Positions 45,444 through 57,582 of a stretch of DNA of 64,000 nucleotides are shown here, one piece after another. The notes below the pieces were generated by a model that was not told where the DNA came from, did not search any database, and saw nothing but the letters and a program-made list of their open reading frames with translations. The position numbers were made by a program, and so were the translations under genes. Every line of letters starts with the position of its first letter. The stretch's first letter is position 1. The DNA is taken from the NCBI GenBank assembly GCA_016508695.1, contig VNKQ01000017.1, positions 248,001 through 312,000 of the forward strand, given 5' to 3'. This stretch comes from Hyphodiscus hymeniophilus. Taxonomy: Eukaryota; Ascomycota; Leotiomycetes; Helotiales; Hyphodiscaceae.

Positions 45444-48225
45444 ATGGATTTCAAGCGGCTCAAGTTATGGTCCCCTTTCGAAAGTGGCAAAGAAGAGGTT
45501 GATCTAGGCACCGTGACCTATCTACCTGTAGACTTGTCGCCAGCAGATACGGGATACCACGGTCATGGAGAAGACCACTCCAGGGCGGATTCTCGGGCGC
45601 CGTTGAGTGAACCTCACGATGGATTCGAGTTAAATGAACTGAGCGAGTAAGCTTGCGTATATCCTTTTTGCGAAGCAACCGAGAACCTGACTTTTTGTCT
45701 CACAGGCAGCGTTCTCACAAATCTTCCGCACCACTTCTATTTGCACAAGACTCCTTCGACAGTAAAGCTCCCTCGACTCTAGGAGATTCGACCTTATCAA
45801 AGACTACTCGGTTTCGGCGGCGGTTCTCTGGGTGGAAGGCTGGAGTGGTCGTTTGCGCTTCAACGGCCTCGACTGTGTGTCTGCTGAACATAATCTTGAC
45901 TATCTGGGCCGCCACGACCCACCCACTGTCCGGAGGATTGGGGGTTCTTTATGTCGGCTCCTGCTCGAAAGTCGCGAATATGAGTTTGTGGATACATTTG
46001 GCAATCAATGCTTTGAGTACTCTGCTACTTTCTGCAAGCAATTGTACAACCCCGAATTGACTGGCTATTTTTGCAAAGTTAGCTGACCTTTCAAAGACAC
46101 AATGCAGGTTATCAGTAGCCCAACTCGCAAAGAAGTGGATGTTGCCCACCAGAAAGGCCGATGGCTTGATATTGGAGTACCGAGTACGAGAAATCTAAGG
46201 GAAATATCTTGGTTGCGCATAGCTATGTGGTCCGTCCTCGCCTTGAGTTCGATTCCTTTGCATCTCATGTAAGTCTCGCTCCGACATGGGTATTTGGTAG
46301 TTCCAAGGCGTGGCCGCTAACATTATGCCCAGGTACAATACAGCCGTATTCGCTTCAACGACTGCAAATGCCTACGACTACATGGTCGTTAGTGAAGACT
46401 TCCTTACAGCCAACGCCAATATCAGTAATACAGACTCGGACAGCGATACCTACTTCTATGGAAATGCTGGTCAGGCCGTGGGAGTAATGCATAACGCCGC
46501 CCTCAATGGGTCTTTGACTAAAATGGACAACTCTGAGTGTATGTATCCTGATGCCCCAAAATCCCTATCATAGCTTATTTCAGGACCAATACCCTCGGGG
46601 ATATCGTCTGAAATCAAGGACTTCTTGTGAAGCATTACTAATGTGTGTTTCAGGCATGTCGAAGTACGCCAATTCATTCGTCAGCGATGCCCGCAATGTT
46701 CTGCTGGTCACCAAAGATACAAATCCAAATACAACTTTTCTTGCGTTTGCTAGCTACTATTCGTCCTATGAATTGCCCTATGCCTGGATTTGTGGGCCGG
46801 GCTACGATACAACACCATATAAACTCCACACACCCGTTTGTGCGTCTTGATCCCTACCCTAACGGACTAAGCTTTTGTAGAAGGGCCCGGAGCGAAGGAG
46901 TCGAGCTCTGTAGACATGCGTGCTCGGTGCATGGCTCCCGAGCCAACCTTCAAGCTCTGAAGCTCGATCTATAGCTTGCGAAAGTTCACATGCTAATAAT
47001 CTCATAGGCACCTTAGCGAAAGCACAAGCAGTGGCAGGCAGCTGGGAGGTCATGGACCACCCTATCAGCTATTGTCTGGTTGAAGAGGTGGAGGAAGAAT
47101 GTAGACTCCAATTTAGTCTGATCATCATGTTGGTCGTCATTCTCGCCAATGCAACAAAAGCTGTGGTCATGTTCATTACGTGGCGACAGCTGAGAACTCC
47201 CACTCTTGTGACTATCGGGGACGCCATTACGAGTTTCCTGGATAAACCGGACACAACCACTGCTGGGATATGTCTTGCGACTAGAAGAGATATACTCGCA
47301 TCAAAAGGACAGTGGAAAAGTCAAGGCGCCAAGCAATGGATTCCCGTACGCCAATTCTGGTTCAGAGCAGCAAGCATAAAGCGTTGGCTCACCTGTAACA
47401 TCCTGTGCTGGTTCTTTATTATCATTGGAATTGTTCTGCTTCGCGAGGGAATGAAAGGAGTAGACATATACGATCTCAAGGTACTCTGGGAACTCGGCTT
47501 CGGACAAGTCAACACCGAAGCAATTGTCAGTAGAGCACCTAAAGGCCTGATCGCCAAGGTCCTTTTCGCCAATCTCCCGCAAGGAATTCTGTCGTTTTTG
47601 TACCTGACCTACAATGGGTTGTACTCTTGCATGCTTGGAGCACACGAATGGAGTCTCTTCGCGACCCGACGGAGGACCGTGCGAGTTACAACTCCTGTTG
47701 GGAAGCAACGTTCGACCTATTATCTTCAGCTGCCGTACTGGTATGCGGCTGTGAGTCTTCAAATACCCTTTCACTTCGCTTCATGCTGACACGTGATAGC
47801 CGTTGCTCTTACTTTCTGGACTTCTGCATTGGTTGATGTCACAATCGCTCTTTCTCGCACTAGTCGATATCATGGACGATGAAGGCAACCTAGACACCGA
47901 TGAATCGGTCTCAACCGTGGGCTATTCTTGCATAGCCATCTTCTTCGCCATCATAGTTGGAGTTATAGCCGTCACAGCTGGACTACTCAACGGTTTCCGT
48001 CGTTATAATTCAGGAATACCACTTGTAGGAAGCTGCTCAGCTGCCATCAGTGCTGCATGCCATCGTCAAAGTGATGATGCTTCTGCGTCTTTGCTTCCTC
48101 TGAAATGGGGAAGCGTAGACACAGATTCTATGAAAGATATTGGCCATTGCTGTCTCAGTAGCTTCGAAGTTACTCCCCCGGAATACGGCATCCTCTATGC
48201 CGGGAAAAGTAAAAAGGAGGACTGA
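45444..48225 (+). CDS. DUF6536-type multi-pass membrane protein
   Basis: Eight exons (45444-45646, 45706-46043, 46097-46268, 46333-46538, 46654-46839, 46884-46919, 47008-47750, 47800-48225) give 769 aa with consistent phases; the 36-nt sixth exon is the least certain. The N-terminal 110 residues are polar and probably cytosolic. A first helix follows in GWKAGVVVCASTASTVCLLNIILTIW, a motif of this fungal family, and further helices lie near 160-180, 225-240, 435-455, 530-550, 585-610, 640-660 and 690-710. The long loop between about 240 and 430 has several Asn-x-Ser/Thr sites and cysteines, so it is likely outside. HPISYCLVEEVEEECRLQFS is a further family block. No biochemical function is known to me. 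Confidence 0.75.
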
Positions 48226-48271
48226 ATTGCTATTGCCTGCAGTCTATATTGATCATCGGATCAAATGCAAC

Positions 48272-49581
48272 CTACAATCGAACATTGCCAGGCTGTGCCC
48301 TGCTCGCCTGTTCAGGAACGGGTGTTATCAGAGCACCCTTTTCCACGGCACTCTTCATGTTATCCAAGACCAGCAGCTCCATGTTTCGCTACCAACAAGT
48401 CAGCTCATCATCATGTCGGGTGGACAAAATAGCTTACCTGGGTTTCTTTAGTAGCTGTCCCGATGTGGGGTAGTAGAACAACATTGGGATTTGTAAGCAG
48501 CCCCTCGTGCACTTTGGGTTCCTCCTCATAGACATCAAGCCCGGCACTAAACACTTTTCCCTCGTCTAGAGCATCCACAAGTGCTTGCTCATCAATCAAC
48601 TTCCCTCTTGCAGTATTCACCAGAACAACGCCATCTTTCATCACCGCAAATTCCTTTCGTCCAATAATTCCAACTGTCTCCTTCCGCAGACTACAGTTCA
48701 AGCTCAAGACATCACTATTCTTCATGAGCTCTTCGAAACTCACATACTTTGCGCCCTTCTCCAGTTCTGGAGATAGGCGACTGCGGTTGTGGTACTGAAT
48801 CGACATGCCAAAGGCCCGACCTCTGGCTGCGACCTCTTGGCCAATTCCACCCATGCCTAAGATCCCAAGGACTTTTTGTTGGGGGTCGTAACCGAGCTGG
48901 AAAGAGGGACCCCGCCAATTGGATGCTCGAATGGCGGAGTATGGGATATGGATGCGGCGGAGGGCGCCGAGCATGAGAAATATGGCGACATCTGCTGTGG
49001 CGGAGTTGACTGCTATGGGGGTGCTTGCTACCTGGATCTCTGGGACAAACAAGTCAGCGAACGCAGTAGGGAGAGGTGGGGATTGGGAAATGCGGACCTT
49101 TAGAAGTGCATGCTGCCACATCAATGTTGTCGTATCCAGCTCCATTGTGGCAAATATACTTCAGGCTAGAAGGCAGTTTGCCAATAAGCTCTTCATCAAA
49201 TGGCCCTGTTAACTAAAGACCATCAGCTTCTGGCGTGGTTTCTACCCGATTTTGTGTCAGTACTCACGGAAGTGGACTCGTTACTTCTGTAAATTGCCAC
49301 AACATCGTTATAACTTCCATCCTCGCATCTTTCGAAAAACTCCTTTCTCGTAGTACCAGTGAATGTCTAATCGTCGACTTGATTAGTTCAGCGCTTTCAA
49401 AAAAACAGTAACCAGAGCTACTGGAAGGCGAACGGACTTTTAACACAGCAAAGCTTGAACACTCCTCCCATTCCTTCTTGACATGCGTGATGGCACCAAT
49501 CAACAAGACAGCCGGTTTCGTGCTCCCAGCGGACGAAGTGGGGGAGGTTGTTGCCGACTGAACCGATGCACTTGTTGACAT
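48272..49581 (-). CDS. D-isomer-specific 2-hydroxyacid dehydrogenase (glyoxylate/hydroxypyruvate reductase type)
   Basis: Five exons (49438-49581, 49268-49366, 49098-49212, 48438-49039, 48272-48388) give 358 aa, phases consistent. The NAD(P)-binding Rossmann motif is LGILGMGGIGQEVAARG. The catalytic set is Arg in VLVNTARGKLID, Glu in YEEEPKVH and His in LLPHIGTATKET. HNGAGYDNIDVAAC and VASTPIAVNSATADVA are typical of the fungal GRHPR-like branch. It probably reduces glyoxylate or hydroxypyruvate; substrate and cofactor preference cannot be fixed by eye. The first 25 residues are Ser/Thr-rich with few charges, so a weak mitochondrial signal is possible. It is convergent with the DUF6536 gene, with only 46 bp between stops. 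Confidence 0.9.
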
Positions 49582-50484
49582 CTTGTGTGGGATTCTTCCG
49601 AGTAGATAGATTCCGCTGGCTGTACAGGTCACAGCTTCCACGCAACTCGGACGACTGAAGTATTTGTGTAGAGGAGAAAGAAGAAGTCCCCGTCCAGAAA
49701 ACTTCCCCAAAGGCAATCTGTCTATCTATCTTCTCCGACCACCGAAGCAACGCGGGGTAGTCGGATCGGCAAATAAGACTCAACCTCTTCGGCTTGGTCT
49801 CCATGTTTCTGCATGACGGCGCTTCGCAAAGCCTGAGTACCTAATCCATTCGTGGGCCTTCTCGGCTTTTGAAGGTCACGACGGCGATTGACATTCATTA
49901 GTGGGATTGCGGCGTTTGGCGGTTGATGAGGGGTAATGTGGAGAAGACCCCACGTCGCAAATCGTGTCACCAAGCTGGGGCGTGATATCCAAACAATCCT
50001 TGAGCGACTTTCACCAATACATCGAGAGATTCCCACAATGACTTCCTCTGGATGAAATGTATTGATTTGCTACGCCGGGCCCCAAAGTCACCTCGGATCT
50101 GGGGGAATTGACGACTGTAATACCCTTTTCAACTCTCCGTTTCCTGCTTCACGAATGAGCTTTCCCGTCAGAGTTGTCAAGAATGGAAGGAGAAATTTCA
50201 AAGATTGAGCCCAGAGGGAGTAGTACTTCGAAAGCACTACTCAACTCATTCTTCATATTACTCTGGATAGTGCCCATTCTGTTTCCTGGACACGTGGGCA
50301 AGAAAGCTTGTTCAACCACCTAACTGGAGACCTGTTTCTGAAGTCCCAGACGGTCCTCCGGAACTTTGTACAGCCATAGGGGGTTCTCTTATATTCTTAT
50401 GTTTTAGACAGAGAGGATAGATGATCAAAACATTCTCTTAGAATTTCTATTGGAGCGCTGGAAAGAGCAGCTGCTTTACCGCAA
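49582..50484. other. Intergenic
   Basis: About 0.9 kb with no gene recognised. It would be the former upstream part of the decayed transcription factor, but no zinc-cluster coding sequence was found in it. Confidence 0.5.
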
Positions 50485-51312
50485 GTGTGCCCAAGTCTTG
50501 CGATCCGTGGGAGGCCCAAGAAGAAAGCTCCAGGAAATCAGGCATACGCTTATGCTCTCAAGGAATACGAGAGAGCTCTTCAGACGATGCGGAAGGCCCT
50601 CTCAAAGGATCCGCAAAACTTGAGGTTGGATCTGATAGCCTGTCCAATCTTCATTACTACTGATGAGGCTCGAATCTGGTGCGAGCTGCTAATGTGCTGG
50701 AACTACCACATCTGTGCTGAATCAATAGCCATTAGCAAATCTAATGACATCCCGACGAAAAACACGCCTCTGAGCTGTGATGGTTCAACAGATACACCAA
50801 TAGGCTCAATCATCCTTCACGCTGAAGGCTCGATGCAAGATGAATGCAGTCACACTTGCAAGTAGCTTCTTCAACGACGAGATGGGCTTTGTCGACTTCT
50901 TTTCCGAGTTGCGCGAGATCGTGGCTTTGGCAACTATAGCTGAGCTCCTGAGCACTCACTCCACGAAGCGGCTTCCGTATCATTTCGATGGAGGATTCAT
51001 CCAGCCCCTATTTCTTATTCCGATGGAATGTAGGGATAGGACGCTGAGGAGAGAGGCTATTCGCCTGCTACTTTTGGCGCCGAAGAGGGGGGGACTCTTT
51101 GATCGCGTCTGTGTTGCCCATATGGCGGAGTGGGTTGTGAATTTGAGGAGGAAAGGATACCCGCCAATGAGACGATTCCGGATCATAGGAGGGTGAGGAT
51201 TCGGAAGAGCAATATTGATTTGCCGCTGAGGAGAGCGCATCTACAGGGCACACAGCTGAGATCTCCTGATGATTTGGATGTGGAATGGAAGGAGACAGTC
51301 CTCACGTGGTAG
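50485..51312 (+). pseudogene. Remnant of a C6-type fungal transcription factor (regulatory domain only)
   Basis: Three adjacent frames carry consecutive pieces of the middle and end of a fungal zinc-cluster regulator lacking its DNA-binding part. Piece 1 (from 50485) has AYALKEYERALQTMRKAL and LRLDLIACPIFIT. Piece 2 (from about 50840, another frame) has QPLFLIPMECRDRTLRREAIRLLL and AHMAEWVV. Piece 3 (to 51312, back in the first frame) has HRRVRIRKSNIDLPLRRAHLQG and the final WKETVLTW. The last switch, near 51140, falls in the middle of a conserved block and has no room for an intron. The central 150-200 residues expected between pieces 1 and 2 are mostly missing. This is a degenerate copy, not a working gene. 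Confidence 0.7.
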
Positions 51313-52245
51313 GCACATGTCACATGCCAGCTACCAACTCCCACTGTAAGCATAGAAATAGAGCACACACCAGACAGAAGTACTTCAAAAAGAGGCAATT
51401 CACATGATTCACTTCAATTGACATGACCGATCTCAATTAACGTGTGCCACGAAAAGATCTACCTTATCTGAAGTCTACTCACGTGACTGGAAACTCCCGC
51501 CGGTTAAGGTAAGCACAATCACTCTTATTAGATTGACCCCGCGCGATGAGGGTGTTGACGTTGAGCATTCAAGGACTTGACGTCGTGATCGCCATCAAGT
51601 CAACTCTTCCCGGCTCTGAAGCAACGATGATATTCCCAGATTTATTGTTAAATAATAGTCAACGAAAAGGTCTTCAGTGTGAAGTATTTGAACAACATTG
51701 AACCACCCGGCCAGCCCATGCTCGGATTACTGAACTGAACTGAGCGGATTTGAGCGAGTGACCTTGGCCGCGGCGAAAAATGCACATTGTTCTGGTGGTG
51801 CCACTCCCATTTCGATTGATAAGCCGGCCGAGGAACACCGCAAAAGACAGTGGGGGGTGCACTCCGAACCAAGTGCGAGACGCTAAGACCACTCAATCAA
51901 CGAAGATTTGCTTCGTCCTCCCCATCTTTCCCACTACCACCAACACTACAGAAGAACAACAAAGACAATCTACAGATCGCAGCCTTCATTCGGCTCTCAT
52001 TCTAGAGTGCTTTTCTCGAGGAAGGCGCTCGGCAGATCGATCTATTGAGCGACTCTTGCCACCGTCAGCTCGAGGCGCACAATCGAATCGAACAAAGACT
52101 CTCCGCTTCGGAGTCATCCACGATTTCACGAATACACAACTCCACAACTCCACAAACTCCTTCCTCACTCCCTCCCTCCATCGAACTCAGCTGCGAAAAA
52201 CAGAAGAGCCTCTGATATCCTTGCGGACGGTCGCAGATCGCAACG
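51313..52245. other. Promoter and 5' leader of the MetR/CYS3 gene
   Basis: 933 bp. From about 51900 it is rich in CA/CT and has no upstream ATG close to the start codon. A plus-strand frame from 51780 runs through the leader but has no family resemblance. Confidence 0.5.
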
Positions 52246-53490
52246 ATGACTTACAACAGCCGTCGTCCGGCTCCGAATATGAGCGACTTCGTCAACCAGC
52301 TCAATGCCATCCCCTCCGCTGAAGACCTGCACAATGCCGAGAACTTCAACATTGACGATGATCTGGCTATGTTCACGAATACTCAGTTCTTTGACTTCGA
52401 CCTAGGCCAAGACGCAAATGTGCAGGCCGATTTTGATGCTCGAGGAGCAGCGCAAACCACCGTTGCTCCCCAGAGCATTGACATGAAGCCTATGGATTTC
52501 GATCTCCAAGGTATGTTTGCATGCCCTCTTGTTATACTGCTATGCGTCTACACACCTCATTTCATTCCTGTTCTCCGGGACAATTGCTCTCCCCTCCTCT
52601 TGAAGCTCTTCGCCGTCGTTATCGCGATACCCGCGACCGACCCCGCTGCAGCAAATCCTGAGATGCATTGCGCAGATTGGATGAGCAGTCACAATGCTCA
52701 CATCCCACTCAAGTGGTCCAATAAGCATTGGCTCACGCAACGCAAGGACCTTTCCCTGCAGAGAATGGCAGCGTGGGCTCGACCATCACGTCTTACATCC
52801 CGGCCATTCGCTGAGGCCTGATGCAATTTCACGTGACCCCCTTCCTCATCGTAATGTCAAACACGGTCCTAATGGCCGCACTCACCCCGCAACTATCCGC
52901 TCCACAAAGGAAGAAGAAGCGATTATGCTAACGATGTGATGGCGCGTCGCACAGAAGAATACAACTTCCCTGACTTCAACACCTTCACTCACGCCCCCGC
53001 ACCCTTCACCCATGATGGGCTCCCGCAACCTCACCTCCCTGCGATTCAGACCAACCAGCCCTACACCGCCTCCAATCCCTCTACCGTAGCTTCTCCCGCG
53101 AACCCAACACCTACCACTGCTACAAAGCGCAAAGCCTCCTCCCCGGCCGAAGAGAACTACGAAGATGCATCTCGCAACGCAGCAGAAGAAGATAAGCGTC
53201 GTCGCAACACCGCAGCCTCTGCTCGTTTCCGAGTAAAGAAGAAGCAACGCGAGCAAGCACTTGAGCGCTCCGCCAAAGACATGAGTGACAAAGTATCGGC
53301 ATTGGAAGGACGTATCAATCAGCTCGAGACAGAGAATAAATGGCTGAAGAATCTGATTACAGAGAAAAATGAGAGCAAGGAAGACATTGCGGAGTTGTAT
53401 AGAAAGTACAGTCAAGAGACCGCCGAGAGGAAAGCTGCTGAACGCAAAGACGGCGTTGGAACAAAGGCTGCTAAGGCTACAAAGGCTTGA
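52246..53490 (+). CDS. metR: bZIP transcription factor, MetR/CYS3 type (sulfur regulator)
   Basis: Two exons (52246-52510 and 52955-53490) give 266 aa. The N-terminus MSDFVNQLNAIPSAEDLHN and the acidic LAMFTNTQFFDFDLGQ segment match MetR/CYS3-like proteins. The C-terminal bZIP is distinctive: basic region RRRNTAASARFRVKKKQRE followed by a leucine zipper (ALERSAKDMSDKVSALEGRINQLETENKWLKNLI). In Neurospora and Aspergillus this factor turns on sulfur-assimilation genes under sulfur limitation and is controlled by an SCF ligase. Start could be 52246 or the second Met 12 codons later. The intron is 444 nt, about seven times the usual length here, has a stop-free read-through for about 310 nt, and ends at CACAG after a GCTAAC branch point. 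Confidence 0.85.
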
Positions 53491-54583
53491 TGGACGAAGC
53501 AGAACTGTGGATAGAGGAAAGTTGCGCGGCATTTTGCGGTACATACCTGCGCTTGATTAACTTCGCGCCATGATTTTGGGTTTTTATGTCTTGTCATTTG
53601 AATTTCGATTCGTGGTCTTCGTAGGGTGGGTGGATGGATGCATAGTGGCAGGTTTAATCATGCAGTAGCTGGTTTTGCTATCTGCCTCGACGTTACTCAC
53701 GAATCGAATCAAACATACAATTGCTTGGAGCCTTTTGCCGGATGAACAGCATCCCTCATGTGATTCTCACACCTTTGTCTCTTTGAACTCCCCTCTACCT
53801 TTCGTGAAATTTGTTCAATTGCAAGTGCTTATTTGGTCCTCAATCCTCTACAATCTCGAAATCGCGCCTTTTGCGTTGACAAGGCAGTAGTAGCACACCA
53901 TATCATGAACTTTTCATTATCTCGTATGGATCCGACAAGTCGACTCGTTCGTATCCTGGAACCAAACAGAGCACACCGACTGTGATAGCAAGATCAAGAC
54001 TCGTCGCTGAGAAGGAACTATTAGGAGTATTACTATTTTGACCATAAGCGGATACTGGGTTCGTAATTCCATGTCCTTCTCGCTGACGCTGGATAGGGAA
54101 CAGCAGATAGACTGCCAACACGATTACTTGACAGACGGAGCTCACAACGATTGTTTGTTTTGTTTGTATCGATATCATGTCAATTCATTGTACAAATGTG
54201 GTCTGTTGAAGTGCTGTGGTGCCTCGGTCATAGGAGCCGGAGGTCTCTCCGGTGGCGCCTCTGAGTGGCTCGCTTCGCTTGGTTTCCTTCCTATGGAGGG
54301 AGGTATTGCATGTCATGCATGTTTATCAAGCCACGCCGTGATCCACCACCAAACATCAGGGAAATCGGAACAAATGTCACCCTGCCTTTGCACTCATACT
54401 CGTCTGGTTTCGGCTTCGAACTGGCAAGACGAGGACCACGGCACGATACCTGAGGCAGTGTGCATGATCCCTCATTCTCATCATCTGATCCGTATCACCC
54501 AGAACCATTGAATTGGATTAGGAGGCTTTACAATAACCGTGTATCATTTTGGCGTCTCGTTAGCCAATACACAATCGGAGACA
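53491..54583. other. Intergenic
   Basis: 1.1 kb between the bZIP gene and the zinc-cluster regulator. The longer frame at 54038-54511 has no family signature. Confidence 0.5.
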
Positions 54584-57079
54584 ATGGAGTCGAGAGATCC
54601 GAAGCACCGTCGAGGGATCGGATATGTAACACCCAACGCATGCACTGAATGCAGGAAAAAAAGGGCCAAGGTAGCCTCTTACCCCATCTTGACCAGGAGG
54701 GCTGGTTAACACCCGGACAGTGCGATGGTCGGAATCCTTGTGGAAGATGCATGTCACAAGCAGGCGTTGCTTGCGTCTATGAAGTGCCCACGCGACAGTC
54801 CAAGGATGAGATGCGAAGAGAGATTTTACAACTTCGCAGCCGTCAACGTCAAACCGAGGAGATTCTTGCCGCCCTGTCTTCCCATGAACAATCAGATCAA
54901 ATTCTCGATCAGCTACGAGATGGAGAATCATTGGAGGCTATCAGAAACCGTCTTCGTGACTCAGCCTCAACATCTGCCTCAGCTCACTCTGTCACCACAT
55001 ACTCGCAACTAAGCGATTTTCAAGCGATAAGCCATGCCATGGAATCAGCTCAAAACGCAGGTAATACGTCTTTGACAGCACCATATGACGCCTCCGTCAA
55101 TAGTCTTCAGAGTCCAGTACCAGTTCAACAGGAATATCCGTCCGAGCCATGGACGGGTACAACTACGAATCAGCGGAGAAATAAGAGCCCGCATGATGAG
55201 TCCATGGAATGGACATCAGAACCAGCACAACAATCAATAGTTGGGACCTGGCAAGAGCACACCGCCGGACCTGAGTTCAACAGTAGTCTTCAGGACGCGA
55301 GATCACGAGGCCAGGGCGTCATACTTGGTGACAGGAATGAATCAGAAAGTCCACCGGGCGTTCTCATCGCGAGCTACACGAGAGAGTCATGGACGGCGGT
55401 AACCTCTGATACGCAGATCGTGGAGCACTTATTAGCATTATATTTCGGCTGGGAGTATCCTGTATTTGCTTCACTTAGTAAGGAGCACTTTATGGAAGAC
55501 TTCCGCCGCGGTATACCGCGATATTGCTCATCGTTACTGATCAATGCTCTTTTGGCCCTCGGGTGTAGATTTTCTGACCATCCTGTTTCGCGAGCTGATC
55601 CGCTTGATGTAAAAAGCACGGGTGACCACTTCTTCGCAGAGGCAACAATGCTATTGGAGTCAGAGGAGGACCATCGTTCCTTGACCACGGTACAGGCTAT
55701 GGGTATTATGTCAATTCGTGAAGCAAGCTGTGGAAGAATGAAAGAGAGTTTGTTCCTCTCTGGGCAGTCAATACGGCTTGCCATCGAGATGGGTCTGCAT
55801 CTTGAAGCTGAAGTTGGCGAAGAGGATAACGGTGCGCGAAATGAGGCTGAAGAGGTGGACGATGCAGTCTGTCAAGCAACATTCTGGGGCGCATTCTCGC
55901 TGGACGAGTGAGTGACATTTGAATTTATCAACTCATCTTCCAAGAATCGTACTGACAAAACTCAAAGAGCATGGTCTTTGTGTACTGCAAATCTTCCCCA
56001 CTTCTCAAGTCGTATCAGTCTCGCGGTCAAACCTGCTATTTTAAGGCATGTGGAGATTGCATCTTGGATTCCTTATACAGATGATGGTAAATAATCAGCG
56101 AGAACTTCACAAGCTGAACCATGCTGATAAGAGCCTTAAGGGGGGCCACTGGAGCAAAACTGTATCCAACCTTCAAATATTCGGAGTGTATACAAAACCT
56201 TTTGCGAGCTCTCGGAAATCATTCATCTTACGCTCTACACTTTGTATACGCCTGGATCTAGTGTCACAAGTAAGGCACTCTTGGACGTTTATGGACAGTA
56301 TATCAAATGTATGTGTTGGGAAAACCAGAGAACTCCTGTTCGATTCTGTCTCAGGAGCATGTCCTAGCGAGATATGAATGAAGTGGAAATATTTAACATG
56401 GGGCAACTGCTGGCTAATTCCCCGTACCTAGGGTACGACACGATACCCGATGCTCTTCGACTCGGACATAATTTCACTCCTTCTGTGTTGTTCGCGCAGT
56501 GAGTCCCAACCCAAATACCCGACATAGTACAATGCTAATCACCACAGCCTATATTACCACTTTGCTATTCTTTTGCTCTTCCGACCTTTCGTCAAGTTCA
56601 GTATCGTCGGATCGGACGTTTCTCCGCGAGACAACTGCGATCAAGCCAGCAGAGCAATCACGGCAATCATGAAATCATACTCGGAGCTCTATACTCTGCA
56701 CCGGACGCCCTCTTTCGTAACATACATCGTCCTGGCATCGACTACCTTCCACCTTGCTGAAGTCTGCAACAACGAATCCAACACTTCCAGTCGAGGAATG
56801 CTGTTCGAGAATATGGCAGATCTCATAAAAATGAGCACCTCTCATGGCTTTGCAATTCAGGCTATGGATGCAGTGCGATATCTAACGTCACAGTGGGGGA
56901 TGAGTGGCATATTTGGGGATGGTGCGGCTCATCACAGTCCTACCGAAGAGACTTTGGTCTCGATTCAATATTTGGTTCCAATCATAGGTGATACAACAAG
57001 CTCCCACGACCCTGCAGATATAGGTAAAGATATGGCAAAGAATGGTTTCCGGAGGTTATCCGAGAGCGACCAATCATAG
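54584..57079 (+). CDS. Zn2Cys6 transcription factor with fungal-specific regulatory domain
   Basis: Six exons (54584-54670, 54721-55907, 55968-56086, 56141-56308, 56432-56498, 56548-57079) give 719 aa with all phases consistent. The zinc cluster (residues 20-47) is ACTECRKKRAK/CDGRNPCGRC plus a last Cys; its first intron falls between the second and third Cys region, as in many such genes. A coiled-coil linker (DEMRREILQLRSRQRQTEEILAAL) follows. The fungal transcription-factor domain runs from about 230 to 560, including LLALYFGWEYPVFASLSKEHF, QSIRLAIEMGLHLEA and WIPYTDDG. HLYYHFAILLLFRPF and the C-terminal TFHLAEV block complete it. It is a nuclear regulator with unknown targets. It lies 3 kb from the C6 remnant, but the two are not obvious duplicates. 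Confidence 0.85.
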
Positions 57080-57582
57080 GGATCTGTCATCAATGGCAAT
57101 ACAAAGATCGAGAAGCTGAAGCGTTGCCTTTGTAGCATAAATAGCGCTTCAGGTAGCTGCCAAATCTCACCCCTGCAGCTTCAATAGACTAGCATCTTAC
57201 TACTGGTGACAGCTACCATCGTCTGCGTTGCTCGGAATTAATGCCGATAGAATGCCTGGTAACCGGAGGATCATGTTTGATACTATGTGCGTTTTCTAAA
57301 ATGAGCAAAACGTAATTTCTCAGCTTGAGAAAGCCGCATTTGGATCGTCTGAGGAAAGCAACCAGTATGTTGTCTCACTGTCCTTCGATTGGAAGCATAG
57401 AAGGTGCCCGAAGTAACAAAGCAATGAACATTAAGAAACTCTCGATTTATACAAAAACATTGCTTCATAAAAGGGTATCTGACACTCCAGGGAACCCAGC
57501 CAAGCGTGGGCCCCCGCAACTTGTTGGATCCCAACACCCGATCTCATAACGCCCTAAATTCCAAAATTTCAGAAAGAACCAG
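57080..57582. other. Convergent intergenic spacer
   Basis: 503 bp between two convergent stop codons. Nothing else is seen. Confidence 0.5.

Noticed and set aside
51780..52322. Open frame of 180 codons ahead of the bZIP gene
   Set aside because: It overlaps the bZIP start in another frame, has leader-like CA/CT composition and no family resemblance.
52511..52821. Extension of bZIP exon 1 as a 191-residue separate protein
   Set aside because: The extension has no conserved sequence and starts with a perfect GTATGT donor; treated as intron, with retention noted as a finding.
54038..54511. 157-codon plus-strand frame
   Set aside because: No domain, low complexity of signals, sits in a promoter region.
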